Assembly: GCF_965184065.1 (NCBI RefSeq)
Contig: NZ_OZ239098.1
Direction: 5' to 3' (one strand)
DNA: 64,000 nt
DNA from: Methylopumilus sp026399645
Lineage (GTDB): Bacteria > Pseudomonadota > Gammaproteobacteria > Burkholderiales > Methylophilaceae
Shown here: positions 16,907 to 24,825 of the stretch, piece by piece
Layout of the letters: every line of letters begins with the position of its first letter
Position numbering within the stretch: position 1 is the stretch's first letter
Made by a program: the position numbers and the translations under genes
The notes under the pieces: generated by a model
Database searches by the model: none
What the model was told of the DNA's origin: nothing
Seen by the model: only the letters and a program-made list of their open reading frames with translations

Positions 16907-18745
16907 CTAGGTTAATTTTTTCTCAATTGATTTAATGATAGATGCTGCATCTAACCCATATTTTTTTCGTAACTGTTCCTGGCTACCTTGTTCGACAAAC
17001 TCATCAGGAATGCCAATGCGAAGCGATTGACATTTTAAATCATACTCACTGATGATTTCTAAAACAGCTGATCCAGCGCCACCTGAAATTGCGTTTTCTT
17101 CCAAGGTTACAAGGAGTTTATGTGAGGAGCCTAAATCTCTAATCAATTTGATATCGAGAGGTTTGATGAATCTCATATTAATTACAGTGGCATTGATCTT
17201 TTCCCCAGCCTTTAGAGCTTCATCTAAAGTATTTCCAAAAGCTAGCAGGGCAATCTTATTACCTTTTCTAATAAGCTCGGCTTTGCCGATTGGAATAGCA
17301 ACCATCTTAGATTTAATTGATGATCCTGGTCCTGAGCCTCTTGGGTAGCGAACTGCTGAAATTCCTTTAAATTTAAATCCGGTATAGAGCATTTGGCGAC
17401 ATTCATTTTCGTTGCTTGGTGCCATAATGACAATATTAGGAATGCATCTTAAAAATGACAAATCAAAACTTCCTGAATGTGTAGGCCCATCCTGCCCAAC
17501 AATTCCAGCTCTATCGATAGCAAGTAGCATTGGAATGTTTTGCAATGCGACATCATGTATTAATTGATCATAAGCCCTTTGAAGGAAAGTCGAATAAATA
17601 GCAATGACAGGTTTGTAATTTTCACGAGCAAGTCCAGCAGCAAAAGTGATCGCATGCTGTTCGGCGATACCTACATCAAAAAAACGGTCCGGAAATTTTT
17701 CAGCAAATTTGTTTAGACCGGAGCCGTCTGACATAGCAGGAGTGATTGCACATAGCTTTTTATCAGTCATAGCCATATCAACAATCCAGTCCCCAAACAC
17801 ATCGGTATAAGTAGTCTTTTTTGTTTTTAATGGCTGAGCGCCGTCATTCATGTTGAATTGACCTACACCATGAAATTTATTGGGATCAATCTCTGCAGGC
17901 TCATAACCAAAGCCTTTTTGTGTTGCCACATGAAGAAACTGTGGCCCTCGAAGTTCCTTAAGATTGCTTAGTGTATCAATAAGCGCATTGAGATCGTGCC
18001 CATCAATAGGGCCAATATAATTAAAACCAAACTCCTCAAATAAAGTTCCTGGAATTACCATGCCTTTCATATGTTCTTCAGCGCGCTTTGCAAATTCAAG
18101 CATAGGAGGTATGACTGATAAAACAGCTTTACTTGAACGCTTGATGCTTCCATATAGATTGCCTGACATAAGCTTTGCTAGGTAATTATTGAGCGCCCCT
18201 ACATTTTTAGAAATTGACATATCATTGTCATTTAAAATGACCAAGATATTATTGCTTGAGTCACCAGCATTATTAAGGCCTTCAAAAGCCATCCCGGCAG
18301 TCATGGCGCCATCACCAATAATTGCAATTGCCTTATGTTCTAAATTTTTCTTTTTGAGAGCTTCGGCCATGCCAAGAGCAGCTGAAATTGAGGTGCTTGA
18401 GTGACCAGTTCCAAAAATATCATAATCACTTTCTAATATTTTTGGGAAACCTGAAATTCCACCTAAAGCTCTTAAAGAGCCCATTTTCTTTTTTCTACCA
18501 GTCAGAATTTTATGTGGGTAAGTTTGATGTCCAACATCCCATATAAATTTATCTTGAGGGCAATCGAAAACATAATGGAGTGCTACAGTAAGTTCTATAA
18601 CACCAAGATTTGATGAAAGATGGCCGCCTGTTTTTGAAACGCTTTCGATAATAAAACTTCTTATCTCGTCACATAATATAACAAGCTCGCTACGACTGAG
18701 TTTTTTTAAATCTTTTGGTGAATTAATTTTATCAAGGAGGTTCAT
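16907..18745 (-). CDS. dxs: 1-deoxy-D-xylulose-5-phosphate synthase
   Basis: Thiamine-diphosphate enzyme joining pyruvate and glyceraldehyde-3-phosphate to DXP, the entry point of the MEP isoprenoid pathway and also a precursor of thiamine and PLP. The 612 residues show GTGHSSTSISAALG (about 112-125), the TPP motif GDGAMTAGMAFEGLNNAG (about 144-161), the transketolase segment DVGIAEQHAITFAAG and the C-terminal domain with GGAGSAV. It lies 1 bp after ispA in the order xseB-ispA-dxs, a conserved proteobacterial operon that couples precursor supply with prenyl chain building. No missing key residue noted. Confidence 0.96.
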   Translation of the reverse strand: MNLLDKINSPKDLKKLSRSELVILCDEIRSFIIESVSKTGGHLSSNLGVIELTVALHYVFDCPQDKFIWDVGHQTYPHKILTGRKKKMGSLRALGGISGFPKILESDYDIFGTGHSSTSISAALGMAEALKKKNLEHKAIAIIGDGAMTAGMAFEGLNNAGDSSNNILVILNDNDMSISKNVGALNNYLAKLMSGNLYGSIKRSSKAVLSVIPPMLEFAKRAEEHMKGMVIPGTLFEEFGFNYIGPIDGHDLNALIDTLSNLKELRGPQFLHVATQKGFGYEPAEIDPNKFHGVGQFNMNDGAQPLKTKKTTYTDVFGDWIVDMAMTDKKLCAITPAMSDGSGLNKFAEKFPDRFFDVGIAEQHAITFAAGLARENYKPVIAIYSTFLQRAYDQLIHDVALQNIPMLLAIDRAGIVGQDGPTHSGSFDLSFLRCIPNIVIMAPSNENECRQMLYTGFKFKGISAVRYPRGSGPGSSIKSKMVAIPIGKAELIRKGNKIALLAFGNTLDEALKAGEKINATVINMRFIKPLDIKLIRDLGSSHKLLVTLEENAISGGAGSAVLEIISEYDLKCQSLRIGIPDEFVEQGSQEQLRKKYGLDAASIIKSIEKKLT

Positions 18746-18746
18746 G

Positions 18747-19634
18747 TCAGTGTGATCGTGTCATTATTAATTCAGCCATGCTAGCCAAATAATATGCTTT
18801 ATCCCCGAAAGGTTTAATTACAGTTAAAGCTTCTTCATAATATGTAGCAGCTAACTCTTTTGACTTAGTAATACCTAGTAAAGATCGAAAAGTAGCTTTA
18901 TTATATTTTTCATCCTTGCCAGGTGTTTTACCTAGAACTTCTTGGCTTGCCTCTTTATCAAGAATATCATCTTTAATTTGGAACATAAGACCAATTGATT
19001 TTGAATAAGTATCTATTATATCTAGCGTTTTTTTATCATAATTATTAGAAGCCAGTACTGCCATCAAACATGCACTATTAATAAGAGCCCCAGTTTTAAA
19101 TTGATGCATCACTTTAAGCTCATCTAATGAGATTTTTTTGTTGGTATTATCAATATCTAACGCCTGGCCTTTTGCCATACCTTCAATACCAATAGCATTA
19201 GCAAGTATGTGAATGATCTGTAATTGATTTTTAGGGTTAATCTGAAGAGATGGCGAAGATAGAAGAGAAAAAGCGATTGACTGTAATGAGTCTCCAACAA
19301 GAAGCGCAGTGCTTTCGCTAAATTTTTTATGACAAGACAATTTTCCCCTTCTCAAATCGTCGTTATCCATGCAAGGCATATCATCATGGACTAAAGAGTA
19401 TGCATGTATAAACTCTACGGCACATATAATATTTTCAATTGCAATTGGCGGCACCTCAACAATTTCTGCGATCGCAAGAACAAGCAATGAGCGCATTCTT
19501 TTCCCGCCATTTAGAACGCTATATTTTATAGCTTCATTTAAATGAGTTTCATCGCTAGCTTTAGGTAAGTTTTTTTCAAGCACAGACTCAACAAATGCTT
19601 GTTTCTGAAAAAGCCAGTCATGAAAGTCACTCAT
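18747..19634 (-). CDS. ispA: Farnesyl diphosphate synthase / short-chain polyprenyl synthase
   Basis: Condenses IPP with DMAPP and then GPP to make farnesyl diphosphate, the precursor of quinone side chains and undecaprenyl phosphate. The 295 residues contain NGGKRMRSLL (42-51), the first aspartate-rich motif DDMPCMDND (84-92) and the second, QIKDDILD, near 220. The first motif has the two-residue spacer MP typical of the bacterial FPP type. It overlaps xseB by 8 bp and is followed 1 bp later by dxs, so the three genes are one unit. Product length (C15 or C20) is inferred from family and context. Confidence 0.94.
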   Translation of the reverse strand: MSDFHDWLFQKQAFVESVLEKNLPKASDETHLNEAIKYSVLNGGKRMRSLLVLAIAEIVEVPPIAIENIICAVEFIHAYSLVHDDMPCMDNDDLRRGKLSCHKKFSESTALLVGDSLQSIAFSLLSSPSLQINPKNQLQIIHILANAIGIEGMAKGQALDIDNTNKKISLDELKVMHQFKTGALINSACLMAVLASNNYDKKTLDIIDTYSKSIGLMFQIKDDILDKEASQEVLGKTPGKDEKYNKATFRSLLGITKSKELAATYYEEALTVIKPFGDKAYYLASMAELIMTRSH

Positions 19635-19845
19635 TAGTAGGTTTAAATTTTTCGAGGGTGTTCTCTGCAGAAAGCACCAAAACTTTTTGCTCGATTTCTT
19701 TTAGTGAGTCTTGGCATAATTTAAGAAGAAGCATTCCTTTTTCGTAAGATTTGATCGAATCTTCTAATGCCATATCACCTTGTTCCATTTTTGCAACAAT
19801 AGACTCAAGCTCTTTAAGATTTGCTTCGAGTGAATTTTTATCCAT
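19627..19845 (-). CDS. xseB: Exodeoxyribonuclease VII small subunit
   Basis: Small subunit of exonuclease VII, several copies of which bind the large subunit XseA to degrade single-stranded DNA from either end. The 72 residues have the family pattern: an N-terminal LEANLKELESIVAKMEQGDMALEDSIKSYEKG (split over residues 6-37) and a second helix with LKLCQDSLKEIEQKV, consistent with the two-helix fold. It starts the xseB-ispA-dxs operon and overlaps ispA by 8 bp. xseA is not in this window, as is usual. Confidence 0.93.
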   Translation of the reverse strand: MDKNSLEANLKELESIVAKMEQGDMALEDSIKSYEKGMLLLKLCQDSLKEIEQKVLVLSAENTLEKFKPTNE

Positions 19846-19856
19846 AAAATTTATCT

Positions 19857-20504
19857 TTATTTGAATGATTGGTTGAAGAAAATTGATAAATCATCTATCT
19901 CTTTTTCACATACTTCATGCCCCATAGGGTACTTTTCAAAGTTCGCAAAATTAAACTTTGCCATTAGTTTTTTAAAGGAAGAATCGGCAATTTCTATATC
20001 TATAACATTATCATATAGGCCGTGAGCCATAAAGATTGGTATCTTAATTAAATCATTTTTTATGGATCTTATAAGCATGTCTTTCAAAGGAAGATAACCA
20101 GACAAAGCTGCAATGCCTCCTAATTTTTTATGGTATTTTAATCCTAAGTAAAAACTCATTACAGCCCCTTGAGAAAAGCCTCCAATAATAATTTTTTCGG
20201 AAGGGATACCAAGGGAAATTTGCTCTTCAATCAGCTTTTGAATGATTAAACTTGATCTTTGCATACCCAATTCATCTTCATCTTTGTCTAAAGACAGATC
20301 ATACAAATCATACCAAGCTCTCATTTCCATGCCTTGGTTGATTGTTACTGGCCGGTAGGGAGCATGGGGCAAGATAAATCGAATTTTATTGAATTGCGAT
20401 CTTCCGAAGATGCTTTTGAAATCAAATCCATCAGCTCCAAGACCATGAAGAAATATGACTGAGCCTATGGGCGGTTCAATGGTGTCAATAATAATGGGTG
20501 TCAT
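19857..20504 (-). CDS. Alpha/beta-hydrolase carboxylesterase/phospholipase family protein
   Basis: Serine hydrolase of the dienelactone/carboxylesterase type (COG0400, relatives EstB, YpfH and eukaryotic acyl-protein thioesterase). The 215 residues show the oxyanion region HGLGADGFDF (20-29), the nucleophile elbow GFSQG with S111, D165 (GLYDNVID) and H196 (MGHEVC), a complete catalytic triad. No signal peptide, so cytoplasmic. It lies 11 bp upstream of xseB on the same strand and is separated from the MxaD-like gene by a terminator, so its promoter must sit in a few dozen bases. Natural substrate unknown; short acyl esters are the family guess. Confidence 0.85.
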   Translation of the reverse strand: MTPIIIDTIEPPIGSVIFLHGLGADGFDFKSIFGRSQFNKIRFILPHAPYRPVTINQGMEMRAWYDLYDLSLDKDEDELGMQRSSLIIQKLIEEQISLGIPSEKIIIGGFSQGAVMSFYLGLKYHKKLGGIAALSGYLPLKDMLIRSIKNDLIKIPIFMAHGLYDNVIDIEIADSSFKKLMAKFNFANFEKYPMGHEVCEKEIDDLSIFFNQSFK

Positions 20505-20510
20505 AAATAA

Positions 20511-20537
20511 AAAAAGCAGAATTAAATTCTGCTTTTT
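20511..20537. terminator. Intrinsic terminator after the MxaD-like gene
   Basis: Perfect 12-bp inverted repeat AAAAAGCAGAAT/ATTCTGCTTTTT around a TAA loop. Its own arms supply the T tract on both strands. In the minus direction it ends the YVTN/MxaD-like transcript just before the esterase start codon, so it separates the two units. Confidence 0.85.
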
Positions 20538-20552
20538 AATACCTAAATTATT

Positions 20553-21074
20553 TTATTTCGTTTCAGCTAATTTTTTAAGTGCCGGAAGTCCTGCATCATA
20601 CATTTCATTCACAGCTTTCAATGCTGTCTCGTCATCTTGACCAGCTGGAATCGGTGGATTGAGTTTATAAACTCTATAAAAACGTCCTACCCATGTTACA
20701 GAAGATTCATTAGGGCTAGGGCCCTTTGCTACAACAATAAATGAATTATAGTCTGCCACAGGGACTGCTCCTTCTAAAATTTCATATTTTAACTTCATAG
20801 CTTCTTCATCGATACCTTTAAGCCTTTCAACTACCTTACCCCCAGATTTTAGTGTAAGCGTTCTTAGGGTATCCTCACCCTTTTTTTCTAATTTGCTATC
20901 AGTTACAAGAGGCTGCCATTTTTGAAAACTACCAAAATCTTTAATGATTGCCCAAACTTTATCAGGCGATGCATTGATTTTGATTGTTTTTTCAACTTTT
21001 TGAGGTGATGGGCCGTGAGCAAATACATTCATTGATACAAACAAAAGGAAGATACTAATAATAATTTTTTTCAT
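20553..21074 (-). CDS. Secreted SRPBCC-family protein, MxaD-like
   Basis: Predicted periplasmic protein of 173 residues: signal peptide (about 1-19, ending NVFA), then HGPSPQKVEKTIKI and an SRPBCC/polyketide-cyclase fold (about 25-165) with the helix-grip marks INASPDKVWAIIKDFG and VTWVGRFYRV. The mature N-terminus HGP-PQKV and overall layout resemble MxaD, encoded in methanol-dehydrogenase clusters of methylotrophs and reported to help electron flow from methanol dehydrogenase to cytochrome c. It is downstream of a YVTN beta-propeller lipoprotein gene and upstream of a terminator. The family call is from memory of the motif; a generic periplasmic START-like protein is the alternative. Confidence 0.7.
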   Translation of the reverse strand: MKKIIISIFLLFVSMNVFAHGPSPQKVEKTIKINASPDKVWAIIKDFGSFQKWQPLVTDSKLEKKGEDTLRTLTLKSGGKVVERLKGIDEEAMKLKYEILEGAVPVADYNSFIVVAKGPSPNESSVTWVGRFYRVYKLNPPIPAGQDDETALKAVNEMYDAGLPALKKLAETK

Positions 21075-21135
21075 GTGAATAGAGCCTTTGGGGTTTAATA
21101 AGCAAGATAATTATAAATTGTTTTTATATATAACA

Positions 21136-22077
21136 TTAGTCAATTTTGATAAATTGACCAAAAGATCGGCTTTGCTTGCCTGTTTTGATTTCATAGAGAT
21201 ATTCTTGTTTTGCCAAGTCAATGATCGAAATAGAGTCACTTCTCCAATTAGAAGTGATTAAAAGATTATCTCTTTCATCAATATCAATACCCTCTGGATT
21301 ACCACCCACTTTGATTTTTTTGATTTCTTTTTTCATCTTAAGATCAACAACACTTATGTTGTCATCTTGAGTATTTGTAACAAAAGCAAATTGGTTTTTT
21401 ATATCGGATACCACTCCATAAGGATGATCTCCAACCTTAATAGTTTCTGAAGTAAATGATTGGATATTCACTACAGATAATGAGTCATCTAAAACATTAA
21501 CAACAAAAAGTAAGTTTTTGCTTACAAATAAGCCATAAGGATGATTGCCTACCTTAATTTTCTTAACGAGAGCCAAATCAGATTGACCATATATTTCGAC
21601 AGTATTCTCATCACGATTAGAAATAAAAAGATACTTTCCCTCAGTGTCACATATCATGCCAGATGGTGATTTGCCAACTACTATTTTTTTAATGACTGTT
21701 AAAGATTTTGTTTCTATTATAAAAACTTCACTATTAAACCAATCGCTCACATAGATGAAGTCTTCATTTGTGGACTTGGTAATTCCAACTGGCGTTCCAC
21801 CAGTTAGTATTGTTTTAATAATTCGATTATGTTGAAGATCTAAAACATTTACGGAGGCATCATCTGTATTTGTAATAAAGGCATAGGATTGCTTTAGAGA
21901 AATAGCAACTCCTACAGGGCCTTTGCCTACAGGAATTTCTTGAATAATTTTTCTATCTTTTATATTAACAATGCTTACCGTATCAGAGCCCTGGTTAGTA
22001 ATATAAGCAATAGGGGCACTTGAGCAAGCAAAAAGTAATAAAGATAGAGCAAGTAAAATAAGATTTTTAAAATTCAT
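21136..22077 (-). CDS. YVTN-family beta-propeller lipoprotein
   Basis: Predicted lipoprotein of 313 residues with signal peptide and lipobox LLFACSS (Cys18), so anchored in a membrane facing the periplasm. After it come about seven repeats of roughly 42 residues, each with a pattern like AYITNQGSDTVSIVN followed by I-EIPVGKGPVGVA, the YVTN beta-propeller unit. A related seven-repeat family is associated with PQQ-dependent alcohol catabolism; this and the adjacent MxaD-like gene, 61 bp downstream, suggest a shared periplasmic role in alcohol oxidation. I see no catalytic residues, so binding or scaffold function is more likely than enzymatic. Substrate unknown. Confidence 0.82.
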   Translation of the reverse strand: MNFKNLILLALSLLLFACSSAPIAYITNQGSDTVSIVNIKDRKIIQEIPVGKGPVGVAISLKQSYAFITNTDDASVNVLDLQHNRIIKTILTGGTPVGITKSTNEDFIYVSDWFNSEVFIIETKSLTVIKKIVVGKSPSGMICDTEGKYLFISNRDENTVEIYGQSDLALVKKIKVGNHPYGLFVSKNLLFVVNVLDDSLSVVNIQSFTSETIKVGDHPYGVVSDIKNQFAFVTNTQDDNISVVDLKMKKEIKKIKVGGNPEGIDIDERDNLLITSNWRSDSISIIDLAKQEYLYEIKTGKQSRSFGQFIKID

Positions 22078-22172
22078 AATTTAAGTTTTTTCGTAATAGA
22101 TTCTAGCTTTAATTCTGGCTTTTATTTAAACTAAATCTATGGAAAAATTAAAGAAAAGCTTAAGGTGGTTTC

Positions 22173-22646
22173 ATGATTGATAAAGATGGTTATCGGCCAA
22201 ATGTTGGTATTGTCATTTGTAATGTCGAGAATCAAGTTTTCTGGGCGAAGCGCACACAAGAGAATGCATGGCAATTTCCTCAGGGCGGTATTCAAAAAGG
22301 CGAGGCGCCAGAAGAGGCTATGTATCGAGAGCTTATGGAAGAGGTTGGTTTAAAACCGCACCATGTAGAAATACTTGGTCGAACAAAGGACTGGTTAAAG
22401 TATGAAGTGCCGTCACAATGGCTTCGAAGAGATTTTAGAGGGGTTTATAAAGGCCAAAAACAAATATGGTATCTCTTGAGAATGAAGGGAGAAGATACTG
22501 ATATCTTTTTGAGAAACACTAAAAAGCCGGAGTTTGATTCATGGCGCTGGCATGATTACTGGATGCCACTTAATGAGGTGATTGAATTTAAAAGGGATGT
22601 TTATCGTCTTGCTTTAAACGAACTTCGTTTGTTTATAGATAATTAG
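22173..22646 (+). CDS. rppH: RNA pyrophosphohydrolase
   Basis: Nudix hydrolase that removes pyrophosphate from the 5' end of mRNAs, opening them to RNase E. The 157 residues begin MIDKDGYRPNVGIVICN, almost identical to the E. coli start, and carry the Nudix box at 38-60 with G38, E44, R52-E53 and E56-E57 in place. A clear Shine-Dalgarno AAGGTGG precedes the ATG. It is divergent from the YVTN gene across a 95-bp gap that must hold both promoters, and its stop is 1 bp from the convergent psd stop. Confidence 0.95.
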   Translation: MIDKDGYRPNVGIVICNVENQVFWAKRTQENAWQFPQGGIQKGEAPEEAMYRELMEEVGLKPHHVEILGRTKDWLKYEVPSQWLRRDFRGVYKGQKQIWYLLRMKGEDTDIFLRNTKKPEFDSWRWHDYWMPLNEVIEFKRDVYRLALNELRLFIDN

Positions 22647-22647
22647 T

Positions 22648-23292
22648 CTATTTTTTTAATTCAGCAATAATTGTTTCACCATTAAAAACTGTGTCGCCCA
22701 AAGTAACTTTTATCTTTGAATTGATAGGTAAATATAAGTCAACTCGCGAACCAAATCTTATAAAACCATACCTTTCACCGACCTCTAATGCATCACCTTT
22801 ATTGACATAGCATAAAATTCTTCTCGCAATTAAGCCTGCAATTTGAACGCAAGTAATATCAAAACCTTCTTTAGTTTTTAAGTGAAGCGCGCATCTTTCG
22901 TTCTCCAAAGAAGCTTTTGACATAGCTGCATTAAGAAATTTTCCCGGAAAATACCATTTATTTATAATAATTGATTTGATCGGACTTTTGTTTGAGTGGA
23001 CATTAAAGACATTCATAAAGACACTCACCTTAATTGCTCGCCTATTAAGATAGTTGTCTTTACATTTTTCAATCACAATCACCTTGCCATCAGCTGCTGA
23101 TACCACCATATTTTTCTTGGAGGGCGTGCTTCTTTTTGGATCTCTAAAAAATTGTAGAATAAATAAAGAGATTATCCAAAGGGGAATTGACCACAAAGCA
23201 CATATTTTAAATACGATGGCTGATATGGCAATGGATGCTATTAGAAATGGCCAGCCTTCTTTTGCAATGATAGGGTAAGCTTTTTTTACCAT
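22648..23292 (-). CDS. psd: Phosphatidylserine decarboxylase proenzyme
   Basis: Membrane-associated pyruvoyl enzyme making phosphatidylethanolamine from phosphatidylserine. I start at MVKKAYPII, 4 bp after ilvC; a Met nine codons upstream would overlap ilvC. The 214 residues are the short (PSD-A) type, with two N-terminal membrane segments (about 14-48) and the self-cleavage site RFGSRVDLY near 180, where the serine becomes the pyruvoyl group. The order ilvI-ilvH-ilvC-psd is usual in betaproteobacteria, where pssA and leuA commonly follow; here convergent rppH follows instead, so pssA lies elsewhere. Confidence 0.93.
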   Translation of the reverse strand: MVKKAYPIIAKEGWPFLIASIAISAIVFKICALWSIPLWIISLFILQFFRDPKRSTPSKKNMVVSAADGKVIVIEKCKDNYLNRRAIKVSVFMNVFNVHSNKSPIKSIIINKWYFPGKFLNAAMSKASLENERCALHLKTKEGFDITCVQIAGLIARRILCYVNKGDALEVGERYGFIRFGSRVDLYLPINSKIKVTLGDTVFNGETIIAELKK

Positions 23293-23296
23293 AGAA

Positions 23297-24313
23297 CTAG
23301 TTTTTGCTTTGATCAACAAGCTTATTCTTGGCGATCCAAGGCATCATTGATCTGAGTTGTGAGCCAACTTTTTCAATAGGATGTTCAGCATTGAGTCTTC
23401 GTCTTGCAGTCATTTCCGGATAGTTTGTTTTTCCTTCGAGGATAAAACGTTTCGCATACTCTCCATTTTGAATATTTTTTAAAGCTTCTTTCATGGCTAA
23501 CTTGGCCTCATTACCAATAACTTTAGGACCGGTTACGTATTCTCCATATTCAGCATTGTTTGAAATAGAGTAGTTCATATTAGCAATACCACCTTCATAC
23601 ATTAAATCTACAATAAGTTTAAGTTCATGCAAGCATTCAAAATAAGCCATTTCTGGGGCGTAACCTGCTTCAGTTAATGTTTCAAAACCTGCTTTGACAA
23701 GCTCAACTGCGCCACCGCATAAAACAGCCTGTTCACCAAATAAGTCAGTTTCAGTTTCTTCACGGAAATCTGTTTCAATGACGCCGCCTTTAGTGCCACC
23801 ATTTGCCGCTGCATATGAAAGTGCAATTTCTTTTGCTTTGCCAGATTTGTTTTGATAAATCGCAATTAATGAAGGTACACCACCACCTTTAAGATATTCT
23901 GAGCGCACTGTGTGGCCAGGACCTTTTGGTGCAATCATAATGACATCAAGATCATCCCTCGGAATAATTTGATTATAGTGAATATTAAATCCATGGGCAA
24001 AAGCAAGCACAGCATTTTTTTTCAAGAATGGCGCAACTTCTTGATGAAAAATCTGAGGCATTGTTTCATCAGGTATTAGAAGCATAACGACATCAGCATT
24101 TTTGACTGCTTCATTAATTTCTAAAACGTTATGTCCTGCATTGTTGGCTTTATCCCATGATGCGCCACCTTTTCTAAGAGCAACAGTGACGTTGACGCCT
24201 GATTCTTTAAGATTGGCTGCATGAGCATGGCCCTGTGAGCCATAACCAACAATCACAACATTCAATTTTTTAATTAAATTTAAATCAGCATCTTTATCGT
24301 AGTAAACCTTCAT
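23297..24313 (-). CDS. ilvC: Ketol-acid reductoisomerase (NADP+)
   Basis: Second common step of isoleucine and valine synthesis, a magnesium-dependent methyl or ethyl shift followed by NADPH reduction. The 338 residues are the short class I form. Visible are the Rossmann GYGSQGHAHAANLK (about 23-36), APKGPGHTVRSEY with the catalytic histidine region (about 129-141), and the knotted C-terminal domain with the metal-binding DLFGEQAVLCGG and ECLHELKLIVD segments. It follows ilvH by 20 bp and precedes psd by 4 bp. No anomalies. Confidence 0.97.
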   Translation of the reverse strand: MKVYYDKDADLNLIKKLNVVIVGYGSQGHAHAANLKESGVNVTVALRKGGASWDKANNAGHNVLEINEAVKNADVVMLLIPDETMPQIFHQEVAPFLKKNAVLAFAHGFNIHYNQIIPRDDLDVIMIAPKGPGHTVRSEYLKGGGVPSLIAIYQNKSGKAKEIALSYAAANGGTKGGVIETDFREETETDLFGEQAVLCGGAVELVKAGFETLTEAGYAPEMAYFECLHELKLIVDLMYEGGIANMNYSISNNAEYGEYVTGPKVIGNEAKLAMKEALKNIQNGEYAKRFILEGKTNYPEMTARRRLNAEHPIEKVGSQLRSMMPWIAKNKLVDQSKN

Positions 24314-24333
24314 AATAACCTTTCAGTTTTAAT

Positions 24334-24825
24334 TTATACTTTTAAAATTCTATCACCGCGTCCAATTCCTGACGCACCAGTTCTGACTGTTTCTAAAATA
24401 GCCGCCTTATCAATACTTTCAATATAAGCGTCTAATTTGCTAGATGATCCTGTTAATTCAATAGTAAATGAGCTATCAGAAACATCGATAATTCGTCCTC
24501 TGAAAATATCACACATTCTTTTCATCTCATCTCGATACTGAGCATTTGCTTTAACTTTAACTATCATTAACTCCCGCTCAATAAATTTACCATCATTTAA
24601 ATCCAGGACTTTTACAACATCAATTAATTTATTAAGTTGCTTAATGATTTGTTCAATAATTTCATCTGAGCCAGAAGTGACAATAGTCATTCTTGAGAGC
24701 GTTGCATCTTCAGTAGGCGCAACAGTCAAAGATTCAATGTTGTAACCTCTTGCAGAGAATAACCCTGAAACTCTTGATAAAGCACCAGATTCATTTTCCA
24801 TCAAGAGAGAAATAATATGTCTCAT
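24334..24825 (-). CDS. ilvH: Acetolactate synthase small (regulatory) subunit
   Basis: Regulatory subunit that activates the catalytic subunit and gives valine feedback inhibition. The 163 residues show an N-terminal ACT domain (about 3-78), with the effector-site sequence ENESGALSRVSGLFSARGYNIESLTV split over residues 10-35, and a C-terminal domain ending TGASGIGRGDRIL. The glycine and asparagine of the first stretch correspond to valine-binding positions in E. coli IlvH, so feedback control is probably kept. It begins directly after the ilvI stop with no gap, so the subunits are made in step. Confidence 0.96.
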   Translation of the reverse strand: MRHIISLLMENESGALSRVSGLFSARGYNIESLTVAPTEDATLSRMTIVTSGSDEIIEQIIKQLNKLIDVVKVLDLNDGKFIERELMIVKVKANAQYRDEMKRMCDIFRGRIIDVSDSSFTIELTGSSSKLDAYIESIDKAAILETVRTGASGIGRGDRILKV

